64,000 nucleotides of DNA from Pyricularia pennisetigena. Lineage: Eukaryota; Ascomycota; Sordariomycetes; Magnaporthales; Pyriculariaceae. The stretch spans positions 575,758 to 639,757 of the forward strand of contig NW_021940921.1 of assembly GCF_004337985.1 (NCBI RefSeq), written 5' to 3'. The position numbers and the translations under genes are program-made. Positions 12,188 through 22,863 of the stretch are shown in pieces; the stretch's first letter is position 1, and the number at the start of each line of letters is the position of its first letter. The notes under the pieces are model-generated. The model made no database searches, was not told the origin of the DNA, and was given only the letters and a program-made list of their open reading frames with translations.

Positions 12188-12907
12188 CTAGGCATCAATA
12201 CGCAGAGCGCTGAACTCCTCCGGGACGTCCTTGGCAACTGCAAAGGCGTCATTGGCAGCAGCTCCGGTACTGTAATAGTAACGGTCTGTTAGCGAGACAA
12301 TCTTTGGAATTAGGAGTAAATAAAGAAAAGAGGAAATAACAGGAGACCAGAGGGGAAACAGAGAGGGTTACCGTACTGTAGGTAAAGAAATAACATTTTG
12401 GTTAGTCTACGTGCATCCAAAAAGTTCAGGACAGCATCAACATACCAATTTTTCATATGCAACATCGTCCAGGTCCTTGAGATAGTACTTGGTCCCATCG
12501 GGGATAACAATCAGGTCGGGTCTGACAAACTCCTTGCAGCCCCCTGGACCGGCCGGGCACTGGTCCACCTCCGGAGCACGCTTGAGAAGGATGGCTTCGC
12601 GCCACTGGGCGCTATTAAAGGTACTTTGGCCGGCACTACTCAGGCAGTAAGGCGGCCTGACGTTTTGCCCGAAGCCGATGCTGGTGCATCTGTTGCTGTC
12701 CGCGCGAACATTAATGAGGCGTTCGGCGGCGACGAAGCGAACGCTGCGGTGGGAACCGCTCAACACACAGCATCTGTTGCTGGCAACGTTGCTGCAAATG
12801 ACTGCAGTACCCGTGCAGTCTGTCGAGCTGGCGTAAAAGCCGATGTCTACCGCGGACCCAAGACCGGCGGCCAGACCAAGGATGGTCGTGGCCTGAGCGA
12901 AGAGCAT
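12188..12907 (-). CDS. Secreted eight-cysteine protein with a predicted 4-nt microexon
   Basis: Unknown secreted protein, effector or surface-protein candidate. Exon 1 is 12907-12446, followed by intron 12445-12376, a 4-nt exon TACG (12375-12372), intron 12371-12286 and last exon 12285-12188. The sum is 564 nt, giving 187 residues. Signal peptide MLFAQATTILGLAAGLGSA, then eight cysteines (in DC, VIC, RCC, NRC, YC, DQC and GGC). The C-terminus runs LYDRYYYSTGAAANDAF and ends LRIDA before TAG. Skipping the 4-nt exon puts the last exon out of that frame; both flanking introns have GT-AG ends, and a CTAAC branch-type site precedes the first acceptor. Simply reading through exon 1 would stop 2 codons later, giving 156 residues. 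The family is not recognised. The opposite-strand frame of 179 residues lacks any signal and is a shadow. Confidence 0.7.
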
Positions 12908-13033
12908 CTTAAGACTGCTCTTGGAAGCAAATGTTAAGGCCAGAGACTGGTGGGTCTTGCGTTCGTCGCGTGTTGTGATGGCTCTGGCTTGCTGATTTCA
13001 GCTTTTCCATGGGAAGCCCGGGGAATTGCTCTC

Positions 13034-13041
13034 CTTTTATA
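13034..13041 (-). promoter_or_regulatory. TATA box of the eight-cysteine gene
   Basis: Reads TATAAAAG on the minus strand, about 130 bp upstream of the start at 12907. A good match in sequence and spacing. Confidence 0.5.
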
Positions 13042-14964
13042 CATCACGACAAGAACTTTTGGTCTTTTGACTTCCAGTCCAACTGTTTCTTACATCCGAG
13101 AACGCCCATACGGCGAAATGTTTGTGTGATGCCTCTCGTATTTGGCGTACAGACTGTCCGACTTGGCTGCAAAGCGTGAGACTAAAGGGAAATATCGCGG
13201 ACCTGATAATTGTGCCGCATGTATACATATCTTGGTTCATTCGCCAAGTGACACATTTATGATGAATCGCCACACCTGCCCACTCCAAACCGAAAAATCT
13301 ACAGACTCTATCAGCGCCCAGACCCAACCAGTGGAGGTCCAGATTCTCTGGGCTGTCAGCGTCTTACTCAACTTGCATGAGCCCATTTACTACGAGAGAG
13401 TCCGCTTCACGCGTGATTGGTACGGTAAGAAACAAGATGAGCCCGGCTGAGAGGGCATTCATCGGCCGTCGTAGAAAAATATAAGCAAAGTCGAAGCCAA
13501 GCTATCGATAAAGTGCAAAAGAGGGTAAAGAAATCAGCACTAGCCATGTAGTCCACATGTCAAACTTTCGCGTAGCTTGTTTATCCTACTTGGCATAAGC
13601 AGAAAACTCCCATGCTTACCGCGCTCATCATCACTCCCAAAGTCAGCCCGCTTCTACCGCGTCTAAGCCCCTGAACCACCTGCCTTTGCCGTCAGATGTG
13701 CCTTTCTGTCACATCAGTAAGTTCATCCAAATGAACCTGGTTCCGTTGAAATGTAACAACTGACTTTGGTGCATTGGCGACAATATTGCAGTCGTGCGAC
13801 AGTCCTCTGCCTACTTGACCTATCGGGAACAGACCGACCGCACATGTCATGTTGGTGCCCAAGGATTTTAGAGGCTGCGAGTTTATATGGCTTGCCGCTT
13901 GCGTGGCAGGTTGCCAGCCAGGAACTGTAAATGCGGTCAAAGATGTCGTGCATTATCGAGCCTGAAAGGGGCGAAGTTGGCCTTGACTCACTCATCCATA
14001 TGCACGGTTCCTTCCGGCACAAATATGTAGCGTCACAGTGCTTATCTTATTTTGAAATCTCCTGGACCCGTCGGCATAATCCCCCACATAGAAAGCCACA
14101 CGTAGGGCCTTCTTTAAGGCTGACTAGTTGATATTGTCGCGGATAAGCCGGTAACTCTGTCACTAGCACAGGGTAGCGGACTGTCATTATAGAGGAAATA
14201 ATTATAGGGTAACAAAACCAAAGCAGGCTACGACGAACCATCGTACAGTTTTTGGAAGTATTTGCCGGCAGCCAAGCAATACAATGTAGTCAGTTATTTA
14301 ACTCCTCAGACGTAAGAAAAGTTACCTTCCTGCTGGCTGTGAAGCAATACATCACGTTATTTCGAAGAATTTCTCTCGCCAGCACCACTTGTTTATCCGC
14401 CCAAAACCACATAATAGACACGAGCCAAGTTACGGAAGCTGAGAGCAAAGCTATTTTTAAGTCGAATTTTGGCGGAAATTCAACTGACGGTGTGTTGACT
14501 TTGGGTATGAGAGTGGTACGAGGCCTATTCGATAATCTGGCAGGTTTTGAATATGAAGTTTGGCTTAATTCTGTAATATTAAGCGCCTGTATGCGAGCAG
14601 ATCATCGCATTGACCCTTGAGGTATTTTTGGGCAATCGAGAGTTTCGGAGAAGCCGGAGTAATAATTCAAAGCAGCTGCGTTTTGTGACGTTGCTGCTAG
14701 GGAAATAATGAATGATCTTCGACTACTTTTGAGCTAGGGGAAGGAATAATAGAAAAAAAGTCTTTCAAGTTCTGCTTTCTGACAAAGTAGCAGCTTGTAA
14801 TAAGTGTATATATATGATCGATACTACCAGGTTTTCTTTTTTTTTTTTTTGTTTTTTTTTTTTTTTGTTTCCTTTTCTTTAACTATCCTTTCAACAAAAA
14901 CCCTTCTTCTTTCAAGTACACCCTTTCCTGACCCGTACATAATTGATCAAATCCAACGCCCATT
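13042..14964. other. No gene recognised
   Basis: Frames at 13142-13450 (+), 13723-14022 (-) and 14252-14620 (+) lack signal peptides, known motifs or supporting context. A TATA-like run (14806-14816) and T tracts near 14838-14866 lie upstream of the next gene. Confidence 0.45.
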
Positions 14965-15255
14965 ATGAAATTGCAGTCTACTCTTGCCATTCTTGTCGCC
15001 GTTGCGGTTCAGTTCCGAGCGGCAAATGCTAGTGGAGTGCTAAGGCCCAATTCTAAACCCTGTCTCATTTTGCGTCTCATAAACGGGGAGAGTACAAGCC
15101 TGATTCCTGCCGATCGAAATGCACCCGCCACGATTGATAGATTTCCAATCTATGTTGACCAAGACTGCCAGCCCAGACCTACAACACTTTCGGATGGATC
15201 GACGCTTGAAGGTGGCACGAAGGAAGAAATGTCAAAACCCTGTACAGATCATTAG
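14965..15255 (+). CDS. Secreted MAX-type effector candidate, AVR1-CO39-like (copy 1)
   Basis: 96 residues, single exon. Signal peptide MKLQSTLAILVAVAVQFRAANA, mature start near Ser23. Cys33 and Cys68 are spaced as in MAX effectors, the beta-sandwich family named after Magnaporthe AVRs and ToxB, where one disulphide ties the sandwich. The stretch after Cys68 reads QPRPTTLSDGSTLEGG and a third cysteine is at 93. This Cys-x3-P-T-x-L-x-D-G-S-x-L signature aligns without gaps to the paralog at 16758-17096, and I recognise the same arrangement in the AVR1-CO39 branch. The function is presumably host manipulation or avirulence; the target is unknown. A TATATATAT run lies about 150 bp upstream. The 5' leader is pyrimidine-rich. 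Confidence 0.8.
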   Translation: MKLQSTLAILVAVAVQFRAANASGVLRPNSKPCLILRLINGESTSLIPADRNAPATIDRFPIYVDQDCQPRPTTLSDGSTLEGGTKEEMSKPCTDH

Positions 15256-16757
15256 TCTCTAGGAGTACAGATAGAAGTTTTACAATTGCGGCTTTTTCAA
15301 GATTTAGATTTTGTTGAAATAACGGCATCAGTTGCATCAAACGGATATTCTTTTTTGCCAGGACGGGCATATTGAATCTGGGCACCACTTACAGCAACAG
15401 TGATGGTCACTCTTTGGATTAATATCCGCCGGTCAGAGGCAGGCAATTGCGGATCCCGGATTTGTAGTTGAGGAAGAGGACGAACCACATAGGGTCTCGT
15501 TGTACGGGGCAGAGAGGCTAGTGACAGTGCGATAGGTAACCTGCAGTTATGAAAATCAACCACTTAGGCATCCGGTTGTAAATACCACAAGAAACTAGAT
15601 ATTTAGCAAGTTCCCAATAGGCAGTGAAAGAAAGGTCAATGAGCAATGCGCTCCCTAGCTTTACTCATAATAACACAAAGCACTCTTTTCTTTTTTTTTT
15701 TTTTTTTTACTTTTATAAACTGACTACTACATTTTTACCGCCCGAAGCTTTAGGATAGGATTGTTTAGCCTCCCGTTCAACCGGGAGTCGCCGTCAAATG
15801 ACTTATTGTACAGCAGATTTTTGGCAGCTGCCGAGATATAATTTCAATTAGATGAATAAAAGTGACATTAGTCGTCACACCTTCGGCCGACATGTGAATC
15901 GAGAATGAAACCTGGAAATGACTGACCGCTATAATACGGATAGAAATTCGTACTTGAAGTTTCTTCGGAAATAAAAAACTCGTCATCGGTTGTCATACCA
16001 TTTATCTATTAGCACTTATTTATAGTCTGCCTTTACAACGTTTATAATTTATTCAAAACCTTATGTGAATTTCTCGTATTGGCGACTCGTACTCATGCTC
16101 TATAAAACTTCCAGCTAATACGTGAAAAAAATGCACTATTACCCACTTGTTTATTTTTAGACGTAGGCCCTTTCTCTAATCAACTGAATAGTTGGGATAT
16201 GTACGCTGAGTTCCATATTACATCCAAGATTTTAATTCTTTTTTTTATCATAGATTACCGTTCCCTGATAATCCGATGTAGAATTTCTCACCCAAAGTTG
16301 CTCACCGTAATTACTGGAAACAAAGGCGGGAGGCCTTGGACTGGTTTTCCACCTGACGATTGTTACTTGCTTAAGAAAGCCGCCGATCTTATTAATACAC
16401 CATGCGTAAGTTGGCTTCATCAGTGGTGACAGCGCCGATCGGTGCGCCATACAAATCTATATTTAATTTAACGCGGAAACCTTTCGAGGTGTCCATGTAC
16501 AGCTTCAGTTGACTGATGGATTCCGCCTTTATTACTGGCATGGTCCTCATCGATAAACCGCATAAAAAGCCCCTTACTCTTGACTGCAGAGAAAACCTTG
16601 CTGTTAGGCAGTTGTTAACTACAACGTTTATTTAATTAATTTTCTACAGTACCTTTTTCTTTATTTTGCTTTCTTTTCCTTTTTCTTTTCTTCTTCCCTT
16701 TCGTCAACTCCTAGTTGTTTTCAATTCGCTCACTCCTTTTTCTCCTTCGCCTCCACT
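15256..16757. other. Spacer between the two MAX effector genes
   Basis: About 1.5 kb, mostly A+T-rich with a T tract at 15690-15708. A minus-strand frame (15297-15563) has somewhat higher G+C but neither signal peptide nor motif, so it is not called. No member of the dispersed repeat families was recognised between the two paralogs. Confidence 0.45.
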
Positions 16758-17096
16758 ATGCAGTTCAAGTCCACCTTCGCCATCTTCGCTGCCGTTACAG
16801 CTTCTCTGCCAGCGGTAAACGCTGGTAACGATTGTATTATCGAACATCACTTGGGCACTAGAATAAAGAAGATTCCAGCTAAATCAGCCGGCCCAACAGA
16901 AGTTGCAGGACATCGGGTTTGGGTTTACGGCGACTGCAAGACATATCCCACAGCTCTTCCTGATGGGTCGCAACTTATTGGGCGAGGAATTACAGAAGAA
17001 GATTTGAAAGAGGAAGATTGCTTTGAATTAGACATTTCTGATCGACGTGGATCAACAATGAATTCAGAGAAGCGTGGTCGTCAGGGATCGGCTTAG
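16758..17096 (+). CDS. Secreted MAX-type effector candidate, AVR1-CO39-like (copy 2), with C-terminal extension
   Basis: 112 residues, single exon. Signal peptide MQFKSTFAIFAAVTASLPAVNA, then GNDCIIEHH. Cys26 and Cys60 correspond to Cys33 and Cys68 of copy 1, and Cys88 to Cys93. VWVYGDCKTYPTALPDGSQL matches the strand before and after the second cysteine. The opening DCII and the P-x-x-LPD segment resemble AVR1-CO39 more closely than copy 1 does. Unlike copy 1 it carries about 24 extra residues after the third cysteine, rich in charged residues and ending KRGRQGSA. Secreted effector role is inferred from family; no target can be named. Confidence 0.85.
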   Translation: MQFKSTFAIFAAVTASLPAVNAGNDCIIEHHLGTRIKKIPAKSAGPTEVAGHRVWVYGDCKTYPTALPDGSQLIGRGITEEDLKEEDCFELDISDRRGSTMNSEKRGRQGSA

Positions 17097-17357
17097 GAAC
17101 TCGCATGTGGCGTTCTTTACTAAATTTTTATTTCGACCTGGTTAAGAGAGATTGAAAGAACTCTTTGTTCGGATTTACTGCGGGGTATTTCCGGACTTCT
17201 TTTTTGTTTTTTTTATTTTTTTAAATCATTATTCAACCAGAGAGGTTCAAAGACTGCAAGCAGAGCGCTTTCTAGCATCTAATGAACAACGTAATCTCGT
17301 GCCACGCCTCGCTCCTGAAAGCTACGTCAGTGCTGGACAAAGTCCTGTTGCACAGGA

Positions 17358-19134
17358 TCAGCCATTCTTCGGGGTGGTCCCATCATTGGCAAAGCCCTTG
17401 ACCGTGACCTGCCCACCGAGAGCCTGCGTGGCAAAGTTGAACAGGCCGAACCGGTATCCCGTGAAAAAGTTCCACTCGTTGATCATGGTGAACGACGGAC
17501 CGAGGCCCGTGAAGCTGTTCCCGTCCGTGCTATAGCTGAAACTGGCCTGGCGCACCGGCTGCAGGCCAAACGCCGGCGTGATGTCCGCCTCGACGCGCAG
17601 CCACACCGTCGCGCCGCCGACATTCGGCCCCGTCGCCACCACCGTCCCTTTGCTCTCGGTGACCCAGCCGGAGCCGAGGTTGACGCCGTTGAGCCGCACC
17701 AGCTGCGCGTTGCCGTTGTTCTTGTGCACGCCGATGTAGCCCGCCTTGTCGCGGAACATGGCGAGGCCGGCGCGGTCGCCGTCGCGCATCTGGCTCACGT
17801 CGAGCTGGATCGTGGCCGTGGTGCGCGGGCCCGTGATGCGGTGCGTGAGCGTGTTGCGCGCGTTGAACAGGTCGTCCGTGACCGTCGCCGTCTGCAGCAC
17901 GAGCCCGCCGCCGCCGCCGGCCAGGCGGAACTTGCTCGTGTCCGGGTTGTGGTTCCACTCCCACTTGGGCCCGAGGGCCGACCCGGTGAAGAGGTCGACG
18001 CCCCTCGGGCCCGGGACGGTCTTGGACGTGCGCACGGGCATGGGGTAGGACGTGCCCCAGCGGCCCTGGCTGTCCTTGACCAGCTGCGGCCAGTCGTCGC
18101 TGGTCCAGGTCAGCGGCGCCAGGACGGGGATGCGGCCGCCCGGGTACGCATCCAGGAAGGCCATGTAGTGCCAGTTGCCGTCCTTGGTGTCGACCATGCC
18201 GCCCTGGTGCGCCCAGCCGGCGTTGCTGAGCGGGCCGGGCACGCTGTCGAAGAGCACGCGCGCCTCGTAGGGGCCAAAGGGGGAGCGGGACCGGAGCACG
18301 TACTCGCCCGAGGCGACCTTGGTCGGGACGATCCAGTAGAAGCCCTGTTGGCTGGGGTCAGTGTATGCTCGAGCATCTGCTTAGATATAGGGTTTCCACG
18401 GCATGGTTCTTGATGCAGTTTTCGGAGTTTCATACCTTGATTTTGTACATGTGCGCACCCTCCAGGTAGATGTCCCCGCTGTCGTAGACCTGCTGGGAGC
18501 GGACCTCACTCAGGCCGTCGGCCGACAGCTGGGCCACGGTGAGCTTTCTGTTGCCGTAGACGACATACATGGTGTCGTTGTCGTCGATCAGGATCCCATT
18601 GTCGTAGTAGCACTTGTTGATGACCGAGCTCTGCTTCCAATTCCAGCTCTGGGCCTCTCCGTTGTTGTCCTTGGCGCGGCTGCCGGCGCTGGTGTAGACG
18701 TAGGTCTTGCCCGTACTTTGGATGCAGCCCATCCAGTAAAACATGTCGTTGCTGGCGCGGTACCGCATGGAGCTGGCCCAGATGCCCTTGACGTAGGCTC
18801 TCGACCCGGCGCCGTTGAGGTTGTACTCGTTGCCAAAGTCGAGGCGCGGGACCGAGTGCGACACGGGCGTCCAGTTGGCCAGGTCGTACGACTTGTGCAC
18901 GGGGGCGCCGGGGCTAAAAGCAAAGGTCGACGTCGTCTTGTAGAAGACGTCGCCGACGCGGAACACGTCAATGTCCGGCAGGTCCTCCCACAGGATCGGG
19001 TTCGTGAACGTCGCCGACTGCCGTGGCTCCAGCAGTGGCGTCGCCGCCGAGGTGCCAGCGGGCAGCGCCATGCCCGTAGCTGTGAGCAGGGCGCCGGCGA
19101 CGAGTGCTGCTGCTGGGATGCGTGTCAGAACCAT
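17358..19134 (-). CDS. Secreted glycoside hydrolase family 43 (beta-xylosidase / arabinofuranosidase type)
   Basis: Two exons, 19134-18436 and 18344-17358, around a GT-AG intron (18435-18345, phase 0), giving 561 residues. Signal peptide MVLTRIPAAALVAGALLTATGMA. The five-bladed propeller begins FTNPILWEDLPDIDVFRVGD, with the probable catalytic base at Asp54. The general acid is Glu225 in DIYLEGAHMYKIK, just before the intron. After GGMVDTKDGNWHYMAFLD and a propeller end near residue 345, a C-terminal beta-sandwich of concanavalin A-like type follows (WEWNHNPDTSKFRL, RDKAGYIGV). This is the usual GH43 plus C-terminal module and points to xylan or arabinoxylan side-chain breakdown; exact substrate is not readable. 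The start was chosen at the ATG opening the signal peptide, not at the upstream in-frame ATG at 19248. Confidence 0.92.
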
Positions 19135-19610
19135 TGTTGGTGACTCTCTAAAGGTTTGTCTCGGTTGCGGCTGACGACGGCAAAAGAGAAAAGAGGAAAA
19201 GGAGAAACCTGGTTCGGATGGGGAGCGGCCCACTCCAGACCAAGGCACTTTTTATGCCGACATGTTTACTCACCTTGGATTCGTATTTCAGTTGTTCGTG
19301 CCACGATGGTAATAACTGTCTACCCAAGGAGACGACGGGCTGCGACTCAGAGAGCGATCAAAGAGCGAGATTATGTCATGATTCGGAATGATGATGGGAG
19401 TTCTTCCGGAGCCATCATGGATACCCCCCCCATATGGTACGATTTTGGCGATTTTGATTCGAGCGCCTAAAAAAAGCCATGGCGATTTCCCCAGATATTT
19501 TCAGCCAAACGGAAAGAGACGCGCCGATGTAACGTGAGGATATTTTTCCGCTTGGCTCTTGTTGATCTGAGAGTCATTTAGAAACTCCGTATAAATGAGA
19601 AAAGGCGGGG

Positions 19611-19645
<35 letters not shown>

Positions 19646-20292
19646 CCCGACCCTTTGTTCAAATCCATGTTTTGGATCGAATTGGTAAAGAGCAAACAGG
19701 CTTTGCTCTACTGTCTCGTGTTGTGCAATCGGCGAGTAATGCAAATTTTGCCATCAAATACCTAGCAGCAGAGGAGACTCAGAGGATCGAGTAGCAGTGG
19801 CATTACAAGGTTGAAGGGAATTGCTCAGCCAAGGTCCCCCCAGCTCTACAAGCCAAAACAGAATCCTTGATACAAACAAAGCTGTTGACCATTCCACCCA
19901 CCCATTGACATGCCGACAGCTGCCTATACTTTCTCTGAATTGCATATTAGATCCAGTAAAATCTCTTACCGCAAAATATCAGTCCTGGGAGAATGCCGGC
20001 ATCCACGTTCGCCATCATGGTAAGCTTTCCCCGCGTTTACTAGCGGAGTTCCGTCCCCACTCCCGCCAACTCAGGGATCAGGAGGTTAGATTCCCGGGTG
20101 CGGGGCTGCGCTCATTGCAGGCTGGTGCAGGTGCTCAGGGGCCCTAGCTGTCAAAACGGTGGTACAAGGGTGGCATATGCACCAAGAACCGATGCAATGC
20201 GACCCTGTCTGCAATGGCTCGACAATTTAAGATGTCGCATGGACAACCCGACCATAAAAAGAAAAAGAAATAAAAAAAAAAAAAAACTAAAA

Positions 20293-20314
20293 ACACACAC
20301 ACACACACACACAC
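20293..20314. repeat. (CA)n microsatellite
   Basis: Eleven CA units adjoining an A tract. Confidence 0.9.
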
Positions 20315-20626
20315 ATTTGATTTCTCACAAATGCATCACGCATATGACAAAGATGACCATGGTAAATTTTCTGTAATAACGTCGGCTCAATGCGGCGGTG
20401 AATACATCGACAGGCAGGAAAAAAAGCAAAAGCCAAGATTCCACCACCCAGATTTACAGAAAGAGCTTAGTGGAGGCATGTGCTTATGTTTTTGCTATTC
20501 CCCTCTCGAGAATACGAGACAAGGAAGATCTCTGTGAACATCTGCACAGCTTGTTGTTGCAAAAATTGTTCATTCATTCATTCCGCCAGGATCGCGATAT
20601 TACACCCTTTGCTCAAGCCGCGAGGG

Positions 20627-20634
20627 TATATAAT
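20627..20634 (+). promoter_or_regulatory. TATA box of the GH27 gene
   Basis: TATATAAT about 140 bp upstream of the ATG at 20775, within a small GGGTATATAATACCC palindrome. Confidence 0.45.
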
Positions 20635-20774
20635 ACCCTGCACTCAACGGCTTGGGCGACAAATTGTAGAGCGATAGACACAGCGAATTTCTCGGTAGCC
20701 ATTCTGTTTGAGCAAAACAGAGCGCATCATTATCTCGCACCAGACATCTCGCTTTCGTGCTTTTGATCTCAGCC

Positions 20775-22277
20775 ATGGTTGCCAAGACGGTTACTCTCGC
20801 CAGCACGGCGATACTTGCTCTGGCCATCGCTTCACCTATGGAGAAGCGCCTCGAAAATGGCCTGGGTCGCACGCCAGCGCTGGGGTGGAACAGCTGGGTA
20901 GGCAGGCTAACATCTTTGTCCCTTTTCGTCCATCCACAACCCACAATTCGATTCGCCATCCCCTTCTCCCCTTCATTGACAAACCCGGCCGCTGACCCTC
21001 CAAACAACCCAGAACGTTGCGCAATGCAACGCCGCGACTGAGGCCTTCGCCCTGGACACGGCCAATCGCTTCATCAGCATGGGGCTCAAGGACCTGGGCT
21101 ACACGTACGTCAACATCGACGACTGCTGGAGCACCATGCAGCGCAACTCGTCGGGCTACCTGGTCGCGGACCCCAAGAAATGGCCGCGAGGCATCAAGCC
21201 TGTCGTCGACGAGATCCACGCCAAGGGCCTCAAGTTCGGCCTGTACGGCTCCGCCGGCACCAAGACGTGCGCCGGCTACCCGGCCTCGCAGGGCTTCGAG
21301 CGAAAGGACGCCCAGCTGCTGGCCGAGTGGGGCGTCGACTACTGGAAGCACGACAACTGCTACACCCCCTGCCGCCAGGGCCTGCCCCAGACCTGCCCGG
21401 AGGAGCAGGTGGTGGGCAACACGAAGACTTGGTACGGCACCATGCGCGATGCCGTCCTGGCCACCAAGAAGCCCATCTTCTTCAGCCTGTGCAACTGGGG
21501 TCGCGATCGGGTCTGGGAGTGGGGCAAGGACTACGGCAACTCGTGGAGGATGAGCATCGACATCTGGAACGACTGGGCTTCAGTCATCAGGATCGGGTCC
21601 GCCGCGGCAGGGATAGCGCAGTACGCGGCCCCGGGAGGTTTTAATGACCTGGACATGATGGTAAGTCTGTCCTTGGAGAAAGAAGGGGGGGATTCTCTGC
21701 GTATCCATTAATGGCTGGCGCTTGCCTTTGCTGACATTGACCGGAACCCCTTCTTCCACAACAGCAAATCGGCAACGGCGCCCTCAACGCAGCCCAGGAG
21801 CGCACCCACATGGGAATATGGGCCATCGCCAAATCCCCCATCATCCTGGGCACGGACCTGTCCAAGATCTCGGCCTCGTCGCTGGCCATCGTCAAGAACA
21901 AAGGCATCATTGCCATCAACCAGGACAAGCTCGGGAAGGCAGCCACCTACTTCCAGCCGCCTGGAAAGCCTGCCCCGGTCAACGGTCAGCTGTACCCTTA
22001 CTGGGCAGGTCCGCTCAGCGACGGCGTCGCCATAGGCCTCACCAACGCCATGGGCACGGGCCGCCAGACCCTCGCCGTCGACTTCAAGGATGTCCCAGGC
22101 CTCGGGGCGGGCACGTGGTCGTGGACTGAGATGTACAGCGGCAGAACGGGGACGGGTACGGGTGTGAGCTTCGACCTGGAGAGGTACGATATGGCTGTCT
22201 TCAAGGTGACGAAGCCTAGGACCGCAGAGATGGTTAACCAAGCTGATGGCGCCTCTGTGTCGTTTGGGATGTCGTGA
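20775..22277 (+). CDS. Secreted alpha-galactosidase, glycoside hydrolase family 27
   Basis: Cleaves terminal alpha-1,6-galactose from galacto-oligosaccharides and galactomannan. Three exons, 20775-20897, 21013-21660 and 21765-22277, with introns 20898-21012 and 21661-21764; 427 residues, normal for a compact fungal GH27. Signal peptide MVAKTVTLASTAILALAIA, possibly followed by a Lys-Arg processing site (MEKR). The catalytic barrel starts GLGRTPALGWNSW. The nucleophile is Asp155 in YWKHDNC; the acid/base is Asp224 in RMSIDIW. GGFNDLDMM and HMGIWAIAKSPIILGTDL are family landmarks. A C-terminal antiparallel beta domain ends the protein. The first intron interrupts WNSW-NVAQCN exactly where the frame changes. 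The boundary of the A+T-rich repeat block lies only about 55 bp after the stop. Confidence 0.95.
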
Positions 22278-22330
22278 GGGGGCGTCAATTCTAAGGTCGT
22301 TTGGACCTGCAGAAAGACCCCCAGGCTTAT

Positions 22331-22863
22331 CTCAGGGCTCATCCCTGAAGCCCAGAGCTCCACAATTGATCCATTTCGTGGTTTAATTGCGGTTTTGCAA
22401 TGCATTCGTGGGTTTGTCCAAAAAACGCTCTGGTTTAGGTTTGAGGACAATTTGTGGATTTTCGCCGCTAATAACGGTAATTTCGTCAGAGCGGCAACCA
22501 ATACTCCGTTGGAAATAAATAAATAAAAATCGTAAAACTATATGGTTCATACGTTGGATAGTATGTTTATTGGAACTATTAACAACGATTTGATTTATAT
22601 CTGTATATATTATAACGTCCCAGTTCGATACCGTTTGCTTTAAATCCGGTTATGGCGGTATTGATTTTCGATTTCTTTTATATCAATTTTGTTTTTCGAT
22701 AAAATGGCGAAATATTTGAACGTAGGAGGTGGTCTATAAATTCATAAAGATATTCTTAATTTTGGTATCTATACCGGATTGTATAAGCCGTTAAACAAAC
22801 GAATAGGTTTATTATGCGTTTTTATAATAGATTTACAGTAGAAACGCTTTTATATTTTTTACT
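22331..22863 (+). repeat. Family A hairpin repeat, tandem unit 1
   Basis: Starts CTCAGGGCTCATCCCTGAAG and runs to the head of the next unit. Compared with unit 2 it shows mostly C-to-T and G-to-A differences (for example GGTTTAGGTTTGAGG against GGTTCAGGTCTGAGG), the pattern RIP leaves. Confidence 0.85.

Larger units (their letters stand above)
19135..20774. other. Divergent intergenic region of the GH43 and GH27 genes
   Basis: No gene. Contains a T tract of 34 (19612-19645), an A tract (20272-20286), a CA microsatellite (20293-20314) and candidate core promoters for both glycosidase genes. A TATA-like element for GH43 (CATAAAAAG on the minus strand) lies at about 19248-19256. Confidence 0.5.

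Noticed and set aside
12398..12937. 179-codon plus-strand frame opposite the eight-cysteine gene
   Set aside because: No signal peptide or motif; the minus strand has signal peptide, cysteines, TATA box and introns.
15297..15563. Minus-strand 88-codon frame between the two MAX genes
   Set aside because: Somewhat coding-like composition and a possible acceptor site near its start, but no upstream exon with a signal peptide could be found.
17724..18413. 229-codon plus-strand frame
   Set aside because: Antisense shadow of the G+C-rich GH43 gene, with low-complexity Arg/Ala/Val composition.
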